From: Streptomyces reniochalinae
Lineage (GTDB): Bacteria > Actinomycetota > Actinomycetes > Streptomycetales > Streptomycetaceae
Assembly: GCF_003323735.1 (NCBI RefSeq)
Contig: NZ_QOIM01000021.1
Location: 124,001 to 188,000 of the forward strand
Direction: 5' to 3'
DNA: 64,000 nt
Part shown: in pieces, positions 1 to 7,972 of the stretch
Position numbering within the stretch: position 1 is the stretch's first letter
How the letters are laid out: the number at the start of each line of letters is the position of its first letter
Notes under the pieces: generated by a model
What the model was told of the DNA's origin: nothing
What the model saw: only the letters and a program-made list of their open reading frames with translations
Databases searched by the model: none
Made by a program: the position numbers and the translations under genes

Positions 1-728
1 CATGGCGGCGAGGGAGGCGCCGTCGTCCTCCAGGTTCACCAGCATCCGCACGATCACGTCGCGGCCGTGTTGCTCGATGATGCGCAGGACGCGTTCGACG
101 TGGTGGTGGTCGGGGATGACGATGTTGGCCGAGACCTTCACCCCGTACCGGGTGGCGGTCTCGATGGTGTGCGCGAGGGCGTCGAGTTTCCGGGCGGCCA
201 GGCGGGGTGAGGCGAGGCGGGGGGCTTGGACGGCGGCGAGTTCGTCGGGGGTGGTGCCGAAGACGGACAGGTTGATGCGGTCCAGCCCGGCCTCCGCGCA
301 CGCGGGGAGTACGGCCTGGCCGTTCTCGCCGTTGGAGGTGAGGCCGACGGTCAGGTCGAGGCGGCGGGCGATGCGGATGAGGCCGGGCAGGTCGGGGTGG
401 AGGGTGGGTTCGCCGCCGGTGAAGTGGACCTCGTTGATCGGGAGGCTGCCGCGGACAGCGGCCAGAGCGAGCGCGAAGTCCGAGTCTGCTGGGATGCGCT
501 GGGGCAGGAAGTCGGCGCCGTTGGTGGCCAGGTAGATCGAGACGCGGCCGGAGCGGCCGGGGGTGCCGGTGTAGGCGTCGGGTGGGCGGTCGGTGTTGTC
601 GGTGGCGACGGGGTGCCTTCGTTGTGGCAGAAGGTGCAGGCCAGCCCGCACGCGTCGATGATCTTTACGCGGAGGGTGCGGTCGGGAACGACCGTGACGG
701 GGACGTCGTCGGCGTGTGGGTCGTGCAT
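1..728 (-). pseudogene. Radical SAM protein, frameshifted and cut by window edge
   Basis: The first 40 residues carry the CxxxCxxC iron-sulfur motif (C27, C31, C34) of radical SAM enzymes. The reading frame that begins at the ATG (726-728, with a purine-rich ribosome site GGAAGGCGG upstream) then runs into low-quality sequence after the GGGG run at 610-613. The next frame continues perfectly as a radical SAM domain: FTGGEPTLHPDL, then TSNGENG, RINLSVFG and SANIVIPDHHH, up to the window edge. One extra base in the G run would restore a single frame. So this is either a real one-base deletion or a sequencing error. The protein resembles MoaA-type radical SAM enzymes, but the substrate is unknown. 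It is the last gene seen in a minus-strand operon after a CYTH protein. Confidence 0.75.
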
Positions 729-793
729 CGTTCCGCCTTCCGTGCCCGACCGGGGCAGAGGGGTGTCCCGGTCGGCGGGGTGTGGGGGTGGGG

Positions 794-1327
794 TCAGAAG
801 CGCAGGTCGGTGATGGTGTCGAGGTCGATGCCGTGGCGGGCGTAGATCTTCTGGGTGTTCTCGCTGGTCAGCTCGTCCTTGGGGATGCCGAGGCGTTCGG
901 CGGTCTGCCAGACCTGTTCCTCGTCGTCGCCCTCGATCTCCAGGTACGGGGGGATGCGGGGCCAGGTGTCGATCTCCAGCCGTACGCCGTCCAGGAGCCA
1001 GGAGCTGCGCCGGTTCTCCTGGTAGGAGCGGTGCGTGAGCCCCATGAGGCCCAGGAGAGTGTGGGTGTCCTCGAAGGAGCCGACAGTGGTCTCGGTCTCC
1101 TGGGTGCCGTCGATCGCGTCCGAGCTGATCGTCTTGACGCACAGCGTCACCGCGCCGCCCGCGTCCCGCATCCGCACCCAACGCCCTTGCATCGGGGGAA
1201 TGGGGTCGTAGACGTAGCGGCGCATCAGCCGCTCACCGTGGAAGGTGCCGCCCGCGGACTTGATGCGTGCGGCCATCGCCTCCGGGTCGATCTCCAGGGC
1301 CTTGGCCTCGTACTCGACGACGTGCAT
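794..1327 (-). CDS. CYTH domain protein (class IV adenylate cyclase-like)
   Basis: This 177-residue protein begins MHVVEYEAK, which holds the ExExK signature at residues 5-9 that defines the CYTH (CyaB/thiamine triphosphatase) fold. Further alternating charged strands follow, including LEIDTWPRIPPYLEIEG, where the acidic residues bind metal and triphosphate. Family members hydrolyse or cyclise nucleoside or inorganic triphosphates; which of these applies cannot be told. I chose the ATG at 1325-1327 because AGAGGAAG lies upstream and the CYTH motif starts right after it. It sits between a zinc-ribbon-like unknown gene and the radical SAM gene. A second, divergent CYTH gene lies at 63370-63915. 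Confidence 0.85.
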   Translation of the reverse strand: MHVVEYEAKALEIDPEAMAARIKSAGGTFHGERLMRRYVYDPIPPMQGRWVRMRDAGGAVTLCVKTISSDAIDGTQETETTVGSFEDTHTLLGLMGLTHRSYQENRRSSWLLDGVRLEIDTWPRIPPYLEIEGDDEEQVWQTAERLGIPKDELTSENTQKIYARHGIDLDTITDLRF

Positions 1328-1518
1328 GGGGTGCCAACTTCCTCTCGTGCGGGATCGGACAGCGGAGTCTCGCAGCCGGTCGGGGTCGAGCAGCCGCGCG
1401 TTCAACCGGTCCTCCACCGGGACGGCGAACGGGCGCGGCATGCTCGGCCGCGGTCTCGGTCTTCGGCAGCGGGCGAGAGTGCGCCGAAGCTTCCGGAAGG
1501 CAGCCAAGATCTCGTGCC

Positions 1519-2220
1519 TCACAGCGCGATGCGCAGATCGTGCGGGTCGACGGGGGTGACCTTGCGCAGTTCGCGGATCAGTTTGGAGGCGAGCATCGAG
1601 TGCAGGCCCGGGTCACCTTTGGGCAGCCAGATGTCGGTGTCGCCGTGGTTGAGGCGCCAGCCGTCGGTGGTGAGGCGGTAGCTGACCCCGCCTACTCCCC
1701 ATAGCCGGGGCGCCCTCGCCCGCAGGGCCGTGAAGGCGCCGCTCTTGGGGCATACGGCCAGCGAAAGCCGCGCGTCCTTGGCGCACAGGGGCGGCATCGC
1801 GCTCAGCGCGCCCTCCGGCCATGAGGGTGGGTCCAGTTCGTTGCGCCAGTCGAAGAAGAGCCACCCGTCCTTGTTGCGGTCCGCCGGCCCGCCGCAGACC
1901 TGGCACCTCATCGCGTACATGCACTCGTACTGCCGCCCCGGATGCATGCACGCGAACTCCGGCCGCCCGACGCCCGGCGAGTACGAGCACCGGGCCCACA
2001 ACACCCCGAACCCATCCCGATCCGACGGGAGTTCTCGCCCCCGGTAGGTCAACCTGAGAACGGGCGTGATCTCGACGGCGAGCATCGCCTCGACGACCGC
2101 CTTCTCGCTGTCCCACATTGCGACGTATGGCACGCGGACAGACCGACCAGTGACCGGATGCTTCGCATACCGGGGCACCCGTCCCTGGCCCAGAGAGAAG
2201 AAGGCTGCGGAGGGAGTCAT
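1519..2220 (-). CDS. Cys-rich hypothetical protein of the RsbW-like operon
   Basis: This is a 233-residue protein that I do not recognise by name. It has a cluster of cysteines around residues 78-110 (CxxP...ECMYAMRCQVCGG) that looks like a zinc ribbon, and two further cysteines in CAKDARLSLAVC. Its ATG overlaps the stop of the gene before it by four bases (ATGA at 2217-2220), so the two are translationally coupled. It belongs to the operon that starts with the RsbW-like ATPase at 3184. No signal peptide or membrane segment is visible, so it should be cytoplasmic. A 191-bp gap separates it from the CYTH gene downstream. Confidence 0.8.
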   Translation of the reverse strand: MTPSAAFFSLGQGRVPRYAKHPVTGRSVRVPYVAMWDSEKAVVEAMLAVEITPVLRLTYRGRELPSDRDGFGVLWARCSYSPGVGRPEFACMHPGRQYECMYAMRCQVCGGPADRNKDGWLFFDWRNELDPPSWPEGALSAMPPLCAKDARLSLAVCPKSGAFTALRARAPRLWGVGGVSYRLTTDGWRLNHGDTDIWLPKGDPGLHSMLASKLIRELRKVTPVDPHDLRIAL

Positions 2221-2765
2221 GAGGTCTTCACCTCTGAGCCTCGCCAGCCTTCTCGCTCCAGGAGTGAGAGCAGGTCCCGTGCCGTTCGGGCCGTCTGGCG
2301 CGCTGTCGTAAGGGACGACTCGCCGTCGTCGCGCGCGGCAGCTCTGGCACGGGCCACCATCTGCGTCACCACGGCCCGACCGGTGTCCAGTTCGACTGCG
2401 GCGGCCTCCGCTAGGGCGTTCAGGTAGGCACGCAGGGCGTCGGTGGTCGGGCCCAGGCAAGCCTCGTCCGCACCGTCGAAATGCCTGCTGAGCACGTACT
2501 CGACCGTGCGGCGGACAGCTTCGGGAGTCACGGCGAGGACCTCGTCCTGCTCTTGGGCCTGCCACCGGCGCATCGCCTCCAGAAAGCGGCGAAGGGTCGC
2601 GTCGTCGGTGGTCTCGACCGCGGACTCACCGAAGTCCGGAAGTACGCGGTCGCATGCTTCTCCCGGGTTCCGCCGTTCAGCCAGCGGGGCTTCGGGTGCA
2701 CGTGCCGCAGGTGCCTGCCGGGTCACGAGGACGAACCGGCGGGGCCGACGGTGTCGGGCCGTCAC
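2217..2765 (-). CDS. Hypothetical protein, middle gene of the RsbW-like operon
   Basis: This is a 182-residue protein of unknown function, helical in the second half and rich in Ala, Arg and Glu. I placed the start at the GTG 2763-2765 because it overlaps the stop of the RsbW-like gene as GTGA. The stop in turn overlaps the next ATG as ATGA. Three genes are therefore chained by 4-bp overlaps, which argues for co-translation and a shared role. No catalytic motif, signal peptide or membrane helix can be seen. Confidence 0.7.
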   Translation of the reverse strand: MTARHRRPRRFVLVTRQAPAARAPEAPLAERRNPGEACDRVLPDFGESAVETTDDATLRRFLEAMRRWQAQEQDEVLAVTPEAVRRTVEYVLSRHFDGADEACLGPTTDALRAYLNALAEAAAVELDTGRAVVTQMVARARAAARDDGESSLTTARQTARTARDLLSLLEREGWRGSEVKTS

Positions 2766-3184
2766 GTCGCCGCTCCGTACGCGATGTCCGCCCACACGGT
2801 CTTGCCGCTCGTGTGCACGTCGGTGCCCCAGTCGGCTGCGAGGGCGGAGAGCAGGAGCAGCCCTCTGCCCTTCGTCTCCTCCTCACTCGGGCACCGCAGC
2901 ACAGGCCGGACGCGGGATTGATCCGTGACGCGGACGCGTACGCGGAACTGCGCGGACCGCTCGATGCTGAAGACCAGACAGCGCCCCGCACTGTGCTGCA
3001 CCGCGTTCGCGACCAGTTCCGACGTGACCAGCGAAGCGTCGTCCAGCAGCGCTTCAAGGCCCCAGACGCGCAACGCGGTGGACACAAGGTCGCGGGCGTG
3101 ACGTGAGGACTCGGGCACGCACGAGAACGCCTGGCTGTATCCGGGTTCGCCGATCGACGTCGCTCTTGCCGCGGTCATGGTCAC
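2762..3184 (-). CDS. RsbW-like ATP-binding protein (anti-sigma-type HATPase)
   Basis: This 140-residue protein has the GHKL ATPase fold of anti-sigma and serine kinase proteins. The N-box is in SELVANAVQHS (E56, N60), and a DQS motif is followed by the G-box region EEETKGRGLLLLSALA near the C terminus. In Streptomyces many small proteins of this kind are paired with XRE regulators, and their partners are mostly unknown. The start is the GTG at 3182-3184, which has a perfect GGAGGG seven bases upstream (3192-3197); an ATG two codons later is the alternative. It heads a minus-strand operon and is divergent from the XRE gene at 3394. Confidence 0.88.
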   Translation of the reverse strand: MTMTAARATSIGEPGYSQAFSCVPESSRHARDLVSTALRVWGLEALLDDASLVTSELVANAVQHSAGRCLVFSIERSAQFRVRVRVTDQSRVRPVLRCPSEEETKGRGLLLLSALAADWGTDVHTSGKTVWADIAYGAAT

Positions 3185-3393
3185 GGGTTTTCCCTCCGGG
3201 GATCGGTCGCTCGACCAGAGCGGCCTCCCCTCACGCAGGGGGCGGTCGCGGGAGCCGGTCCGACTTTCAGGACTCCAGCCAACCGCCCGAGATCGCTGCG
3301 GACCACGGCATCCATGCGGCAGCCTTGATGCACCTCTGATGCATGGGGCGCCGCAGCGGGTATGGCCCCAGTCAGGCGGGGAGGGAGAGCACC

Positions 3394-4653
3394 ATGCGGT
3401 TGTCCGAGCGGCGAAAAGCCATGGGCTACTGTCAGGAGAAATTCGCCCATGCGCTCGGCGTCGACCGCACAACGGTCGGCCGTTGGGAACGCGGTGAGAC
3501 CACGCCCGAATGCGTCCACCGGCCAAAGATGGCCGAACTCCTGCGCCTGGACATCACCGAACTCGGCCGCATGCTGGACCCACCACCAGCAGCCCACTAC
3601 GCGCAGCCGGCACAGCCCCTACCCCGTCCCGTTCACGGCCCAGGTGAATCCGACGAAATGATCCGACGCAAGTTTCTGCGCCTGCTCACGGTGACCGGAG
3701 CCCTGACCGCCCTGGGACCCGAGGCAGCCGACGACATAGCGGAAGCCGCCGAGCGCGGCTCGGCCGACGACTACCGCCGCATGAACGAACACCTCTGGCA
3801 GGTCTACCAACTGGCCCGCTCCAAGCGCTCCGTCCACGGCGTCGTCCAGGACCAGCTCGACGCGCTCGCCGACGCCCTGAAAACCGGCTCATCACGTCGG
3901 GCCGGTGCGATGTGCGAAGCCGCAGGAGACCTCTTCCAGCTCTCCGGCGAGCTGGCCTTCGACAGCAACCGCTACACGGACGCCGCCGCGGCCTACTCCG
4001 TGGCCGCCTCCGCCAGCGACAGCGCGCACGCCTTCGACCTGTGGGCCTGCGCGCTCGTGCGGCACGCCTACGTGGACATGTCCGAGCGGCAGTTCGCGGA
4101 AGCCACCGAGACCCTGGACGTCGCCCGCACCATCGCCACGCGCGGTGACCCCGCCCTGTCCACCCGCTACTGGGTCGCCTCCGTCCAGGCCGAGGCACAC
4201 GCGAACCTCGGCGACCTGAACGCCTGCCAGCGCGCCCTCGACGAGGCCCAGAAGGTCACCGACCTCCCCGGCCCCGTCCACAAAGGGGGATGGCTCCGCT
4301 TCGACGGCGCCCGCCTCCCCGAAGAACGAGGAGCACGCTTCGTCCAGCTCGGGCGGCTCGACCTCGCCGAGAAGGCCCTCAAGAGCGCCCTCGACTCCGC
4401 CGCGCTGGCCAAGGGAACCTCCTACCGCCGCCGAGGCTCCGTCCTGGTCGACCTCGCGCTGATCGGCGCCAAACGCCACGACGCGGAACAAGCCGTCATC
4501 CATGGCCGAGAGGCATTGCAGCTCGCGCGGCAATCGGGCTCGGGCTACGTCGCCCGTAGACTCCAGACGCTACGGGACGATCTGCGCTCCTACGGCCACG
4601 ACCGCCGCGTAGCCGAACTGGCCGCCGACATCGGCAGCCTGCACGCGACGTGA
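3394..4653 (+). CDS. XRE-family regulator with TPR-like sensor region
   Basis: This 419-residue protein opens with an XRE helix-turn-helix (residues 3-35: RRKAMGYCQEKFAHALGVDR then TTVGRWERGE). The long C-terminal part is made of helical repeats of TPR type, of the sort that binds a small signal or peptide. The ATG at 3394 is preceded by GGGAGGGAGAGC. It is divergent from the RsbW-like operon, which it probably regulates together with its own promoter. That pairing of XRE regulator and RsbW-like ATPase is common in Streptomyces accessory DNA. Its stop overlaps a GTG that could start the next gene. Confidence 0.88.
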   Translation: MRLSERRKAMGYCQEKFAHALGVDRTTVGRWERGETTPECVHRPKMAELLRLDITELGRMLDPPPAAHYAQPAQPLPRPVHGPGESDEMIRRKFLRLLTVTGALTALGPEAADDIAEAAERGSADDYRRMNEHLWQVYQLARSKRSVHGVVQDQLDALADALKTGSSRRAGAMCEAAGDLFQLSGELAFDSNRYTDAAAAYSVAASASDSAHAFDLWACALVRHAYVDMSERQFAEATETLDVARTIATRGDPALSTRYWVASVQAEAHANLGDLNACQRALDEAQKVTDLPGPVHKGGWLRFDGARLPEERGARFVQLGRLDLAEKALKSALDSAALAKGTSYRRRGSVLVDLALIGAKRHDAEQAVIHGREALQLARQSGSGYVARRLQTLRDDLRSYGHDRRVAELAADIGSLHAT

Positions 4654-4667
4654 CGAGAGGGGTAGGC

Positions 4668-5033
4668 ATGACGGACACCGAGGGCGCCCGCCTGTTCCGG
4701 GAGACCTGGATCGCGGGAGTCAACAAGCACTACCCGGGCGAACCCAAAGCCAGCTACGTCACGCCCTGGGAAGACACCCCCGACTGGGAACGCGAAGCCG
4801 CCGGAGCCGTCTACCAGCAGGTGCGCCACTTCCTCGACCTCAGCGACGGCAACGCCAAGCGCCTCCCCCGCGAACAGAAGGGCCGCTTCGTCGCCACCTG
4901 CTGGACCGCCCAGATGTACAAGCACTTCGGCGACCCCAAGCCCGCCTACGTCGCCGACTGGCCCGACCTCCCGGACTGGCAGAAGGAAACCGACTCCGAC
5001 ATCTTTGAAGCGATCGAAGTCTCCACCATGTGA
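4668..5033 (+). CDS. Small hypothetical protein coupled to the XRE regulator
   Basis: A 121-residue acidic protein with two matching halves: KHYPGEPKASYVTPWEDTPD near the start and KHFGDPKPAYVADWPDLPDW near the end. This suggests an internal duplication of about 85 residues' spacing. The ATG at 4668 has GAGAGGGG upstream. A GTG at 4650 overlapping the stop of the XRE gene (GTGA) would add six residues. It has no signal peptide or membrane segment, and I do not recognise a named family. Tight spacing says it is co-transcribed with the XRE regulator. Confidence 0.75.
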   Translation: MTDTEGARLFRETWIAGVNKHYPGEPKASYVTPWEDTPDWEREAAGAVYQQVRHFLDLSDGNAKRLPREQKGRFVATCWTAQMYKHFGDPKPAYVADWPDLPDWQKETDSDIFEAIEVSTM

Positions 5034-5375
5034 ACGACGCGGGATCGATCGACACGATCCAATGGAGCAGTGGGCTATCGACTGCTTCGTAAACGATCTT
5101 CGGCGGGATCCGTAGCGTTGGCCGCCAGCTGCTTCTTCGCCCATCCAGCGAGCTTGAGGTGCGGCAGATCCTGGCACATCCGTCCCATGTGCCCCTGCCC
5201 GCACCCCACTGCGCCAATGCCCTGGCACCAACTCAAGTATTCCAACCTCCGCAGCAACGCTTTGAGTGCATCACGACTGTTGGTACCCGAAGAGGAGACG
5301 CATCGTCTCGGTGTGGAGTACGTGGCGTGGAGCGAAAGTTGACACCGTGTCGGCTGTTGCGGCACTCTCTTCGTC
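5034..5375. other. 342-bp region without a convincing gene
   Basis: A consensus -35 hexamer TTGACA lies at 5339-5344, 32 bases before the next ATG, and probably belongs to a promoter for the 5376 gene; no clear -10 is visible. The minus strand shows a protein-like Cys-containing stretch (CQGIGAVGCGQGHMGRMCQD) over about 5090-5230. It has no good start, so it may be a gene remnant. Confidence 0.4.
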
Positions 5376-6104
5376 ATGAGGATCACGGACTGCGATCGGG
5401 CGCATCTCGTCGTCAACGAAGCGCAAGCCCATGAAGCCCTACAGGCCATCGGCCCTGGTCAGCTCGTTGTGCAAGCCCGGCGCCTCATGGAGAAGGCCGA
5501 AGAACTCCTAGAGCAAGCAGTTATCGCCGAGCGCCAGCGCGACACCTCTTGGGAGCAGGTCGGCGAGGCTCTGGGGGGTCTGTCCAAGTCGGCCGCCCAT
5601 AAGCGGTACGGGGCAGCCGTGAACGATTGGGCCTCGCATTACGACGGGACCTCCACCGAAGACGAAGTCTCGGGTCAGGAGGTCTTCGGCCGTAACTCAT
5701 CGTTTGTCGTCGCCTATCGACTGGTCGAGCGGACGTGGGAGGAGGCCGAGGAGATCGTTGACGATCAAGAACTTCTCGCTGACCTGCGGGAAGCCACAAC
5801 TGCTGCTTCAGGTGCCGGATCCCCCTGGTCCGGCAGTCACGTCTCGGCGCCAGATCGAGACGACGAGGAACAGCTCATCGTGACCGGGACCGGCACAGGG
5901 AAGAGCTTTGCCCTCGCATCCCTGGTGACTAAATACCATCATTTCGGTCAGAGGGGTATAGCCGCCGCCCCCCACTTGTTCGGTGGCCCATCCGATGACC
6001 AGCGCCATCCGGACCAGGCGTTGCTGGAGGCACGCCTCGCCATCGTGGAACATCAAGTCGCAGCCCTGCTGGCCGATCGCGACGTGCAGGACACGAGCCA
6101 GTAG
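5376..6104 (+). CDS. Hypothetical protein with HTH-like helix, island end
   Basis: A 242-residue protein. Residues 42-75 (AERQRDTSWEQVGEALGGLS, then KSAAHKRYG) look like the helix-turn-helix-like segment found in many actinobacterial proteins that follow an amphipathic helix. The C-terminal half is less ordered and contains a GTGTGKS stretch that is one residue short of a proper Walker A motif. A TTGACA hexamer lies upstream, and the gene is probably transcribed alone. Function unknown. Lower local GC content and its place next to the tRNA-Lys fragment suggest that it arrived with the element. Confidence 0.65.
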   Translation: MRITDCDRAHLVVNEAQAHEALQAIGPGQLVVQARRLMEKAEELLEQAVIAERQRDTSWEQVGEALGGLSKSAAHKRYGAAVNDWASHYDGTSTEDEVSGQEVFGRNSSFVVAYRLVERTWEEAEEIVDDQELLADLREATTAASGAGSPWSGSHVSAPDRDDEEQLIVTGTGTGKSFALASLVTKYHHFGQRGIAAAPHLFGGPSDDQRHPDQALLEARLAIVEHQVAALLADRDVQDTSQ

Positions 6105-6201
6105 GCAGCGGAAGCTCCGCCGCCCTCGGAAGCACCTTCCACAGCAACATCCGAGGGCGACGGCCAACCACCCATTCACCTTCAGAAAGGTGCAGGCAGT
6201 T

Positions 6202-6411
6202 ATGACCAGTATGCAGCCGACTCCCGAGTGGAGCGAAGGTCCCCGGCGACCCCGAGGGCTGCTCGTCGCTCTCGCCACTGGTTACGCGAGCGGCTACGCA
6301 GCCGCGCTCGGAGTCACGGGGAGCACCATCGAATCGATGACGTCGATGGGTGTGGCATCTGTTCAGGGGGTGGTGGCTGCTGCCTGCTGGGCCTTCTGGC
6401 AGAAGCGCTGA
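6202..6411 (+). CDS. Small hydrophobic protein
   Basis: A 69-residue protein with one or two likely membrane segments (LLVALATGYASGYAAALGV and the region VASVQGVVAAACWAFW). The ATG at 6202 has AAAGGTG nine bases upstream. Size and topology would fit a small membrane protein or a phage-type holin, but there is no neighbouring lysis gene to support that. It is the last gene before the tRNA-Lys insertion site. Confidence 0.5.
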   Translation: MTSMQPTPEWSEGPRRPRGLLVALATGYASGYAAALGVTGSTIESMTSMGVASVQGVVAAACWAFWQKR

Positions 6412-6531
6412 TCGAAGCGACGTCGGGCGGAGTCGACCGGAGTGAAGGTGGTGCTTTCTGCTCAATGTGCAGGTCAGAAGGGGGTTTCGACTCGCCTTGC
6501 GGCAATTCGGAACCTCCACTCAGAGCACCCT

Positions 6532-6553
6532 GATGCGTGAGCGATGCGTGAGC
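6532..6553 (+). repeat. Tandem 11-bp repeat near the element end
   Basis: GATGCGTGAGC occurs twice in a row (6532-6542 and 6543-6553, with the first base of the second copy shared in pattern). A similar GCGTGAGCGACGCGTGCG lies at 6806-6823, beyond the tRNA fragment. Such repeats beside an att site could be arm-type integrase sites, but this is only a guess. Confidence 0.3.
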
Positions 6554-6668
6554 GGACGTGCCGCGAGCCGTCCGGACCACATGTCAGCGGTCACCTTCCG
6601 CACCACTCCTGACCTGGCACGGAAGGATCTCGCGGACGTGCCCGGCACCGGTCGGCATGCCCTGACCA

Positions 6669-6713
6669 GGACTTTTAATCCATTGGTTGTGGGTTCGAGT
6701 CCCACACGGCCTA
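6669..6713 (+). repeat. 3' fragment of tRNA-Lys(UUU): attachment site scar
   Basis: This stretch reads as the 3' part of a tRNA: anticodon loop CTTTTAA, anticodon 3' stem TCCAT, T-arm GTGGGTTCGAGTCCCAC, acceptor ACGGCCT and discriminator A. The matching 5' acceptor AGGCCGT, the D-arm and a full 5' anticodon stem are absent upstream. A strong terminator follows directly. This is what the far end of an element integrated in a tRNA gene looks like; the intact tRNA would lie left of the window. Confidence 0.8.
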
Positions 6714-6750
6714 CCGCGAGCGGGGCGGGCTTCGCCCGCTGACCTGCGAG

Positions 6751-6795
6751 GAAGCGCCCGGACCGAGAGATCGGTCCGGGCGCTTCGCCGTTTTT
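6751..6795 (+). terminator. Rho-independent terminator after tRNA-Lys scar
   Basis: A perfect 16-bp inverted repeat (6751-6766 and 6771-6786, loop GAGA) is followed by GCCGTTTTT. It is probably the original terminator of the tRNA-Lys gene. Confidence 0.9.
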
Positions 6796-6942
6796 GGGGC
6801 GCGCAGCGTGAGCGACGCGTGCGTGGATGTGCGCTCACGGGGGCGGATTCCGCGTGTTCTTGGGAAAGTGGCGTGTTGGTGGCGTTGGCCGCCACGGGCA
6901 TGGCGGGCGAGGACGGACTGCACGGCGGCCACGAAGCCCTCC

Positions 6943-7003
6943 GCCTTTCGGCATCGGAGCGCTGGAGCCGGTCGCGCCTCTCGGTCTCGGAGCGCTGGAG
7001 CCG
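6943..7003. repeat. 33-bp period direct repeat upstream of tetR
   Basis: A 28-bp unit ending TCGGAGCGCTGGAGCCG occurs twice, 33 bp apart (6943-6970 and 6976-7003), with three mismatches. On the minus strand a start-like ATG with GAAGGGA upstream (ATG at about 7052) opens a short frame through these repeats. It does not resemble any known protein and may be the remains of a divergent gene. Confidence 0.6.
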
Positions 7004-7094
7004 TCGGACGAAGAAGTGCGCCCGAGGGCGAGGGGGTCTTCGTTGATGGACATGGCATTCCCTTCACGGCACACAGGACGGAGAACGGAGAGCG

Positions 7095-7165
7095 CTAAAG
7101 CGGTGATCTCTGCTTTAGTGCGACTGTAGGCGCGCCGTCGGTTAAAGCGCAACTCTTTGCTTTAG
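7095..7165. promoter_or_regulatory. Paired TetR operator candidates
   Basis: Two copies of the same interrupted palindrome lie before the TetR gene: CTAAAGC-N10-GCTTTAG at 7095-7118 and TTAAAGC-N10-GCTTTAG at 7142-7165. Their centres are 47 bp apart, and the second ends ten bases before the GTG. They are the obvious binding sites for the regulator encoded next. Confidence 0.75.
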
Positions 7166-7174
7166 GGTGGAGGG

Positions 7175-7759
7175 GTGAACGCTGACGCATCGACGAAGCG
7201 GCCCGGCGGCCGCAGTGCCCGCGTCCGCGCCGCCGTACACGGCGCCGCGGTCGCGCTGGTCGGCGAGCGCGGCGCCGACCAGGTGACCCTGCCCGCCGTT
7301 GCCGAGCGCGCGGGCGTCAACTCCAGTACGCTCTACCGGCGCTGGGGCACGCTCGCCGCGCTCCTGGCCGACGTCGCCCGACACCGCGGCGACGCGAGCG
7401 CGCCCCCGCTCGTCGGAGACCTGCGCGCCGACCTGGAGAACCAGGCGGTCTGGACACTGGCGGAACTCTCCCGGCCCGGTGGCATCGCCTTCTTCCGCGC
7501 TGAGGTCGCGCCCGACGTCGACGAGCGGCACGACGGGCTGCGGGAGTGCCTGCATGGGGTCAGCGAGCGCTTCCGTCCCGTACTCGACACGGCGCGGGAG
7601 CGCGGCGACGCACCCCCGCCTCCGTCCCTGGAGCGGGTTTTGGACCGCATCGTCGCGCCGCTCTACTTTCGGGTCGTCTTCTCGATCCCCGGTACGGATG
7701 AGGCGTACGTCCGCGCACTCGTCGCGGGGCTCATCGGGGAGGCCCCGCTCGAACGTTGA
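7175..7759 (+). CDS. TetR/AcrR-family transcriptional repressor
   Basis: A 194-residue protein with a TetR N-terminal helix-turn-helix (residues about 12-58; LPAVAERAGVNSSTLYRRWG) and a C-terminal ligand domain of the TetR_C type (FFRAEV...PLYFRVVF). The GTG at 7175 follows GTGGAGGG. Two identical operator-like palindromes lie just upstream, so autoregulation is likely. Normally such regulators face a divergent target gene, but here the upstream 450 bp hold only a tRNA scar, a terminator, repeats and a doubtful gene remnant. The target is therefore unknown or lost. Confidence 0.9.
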   Translation: MNADASTKRPGGRSARVRAAVHGAAVALVGERGADQVTLPAVAERAGVNSSTLYRRWGTLAALLADVARHRGDASAPPLVGDLRADLENQAVWTLAELSRPGGIAFFRAEVAPDVDERHDGLRECLHGVSERFRPVLDTARERGDAPPPPSLERVLDRIVAPLYFRVVFSIPGTDEAYVRALVAGLIGEAPLER

Positions 7760-7811
7760 GCCACGGCGACGTTGAGCTTCGGCTTGAGCCACGGCGACGT
7801 TGAGCTTCGGC
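7756..7811. repeat. Perfect 28-bp tandem duplication
   Basis: The 28 bases at 7756-7783, which include the tetR stop codon, are repeated exactly at 7784-7811, and a run of TTCGGC hexamers follows. This looks like a recent replication slip; nothing suggests function. Confidence 0.85.
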
Positions 7812-7972
7812 TTCGGCTTCGGCCTCGGGCCGCCGTCGGGCGGGAGAGAGCGGTCCGTGAGAAATACAGGGGTGGGGAAATGCGGGTTGCGTGAACCTTT
7901 TCGCCCGACCGGCCATCGAACCTCGTGTACAGCCCGGAACGGGGAGCACGGAGCAGGGAGTTGACGGCGGCC

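Noticed and set aside
5870..5920. Walker A-like GTGTGKS in the 5376-6104 protein
   Set aside because: The spacing is one residue short of GxxxxGKS, and no Walker B or other ATPase motif follows.
6590..6713. A complete tRNA-Lys gene
   Set aside because: No sequence upstream can pair with the 3' acceptor ACGGCCT, and no D-arm is present; only the 3' part is there.
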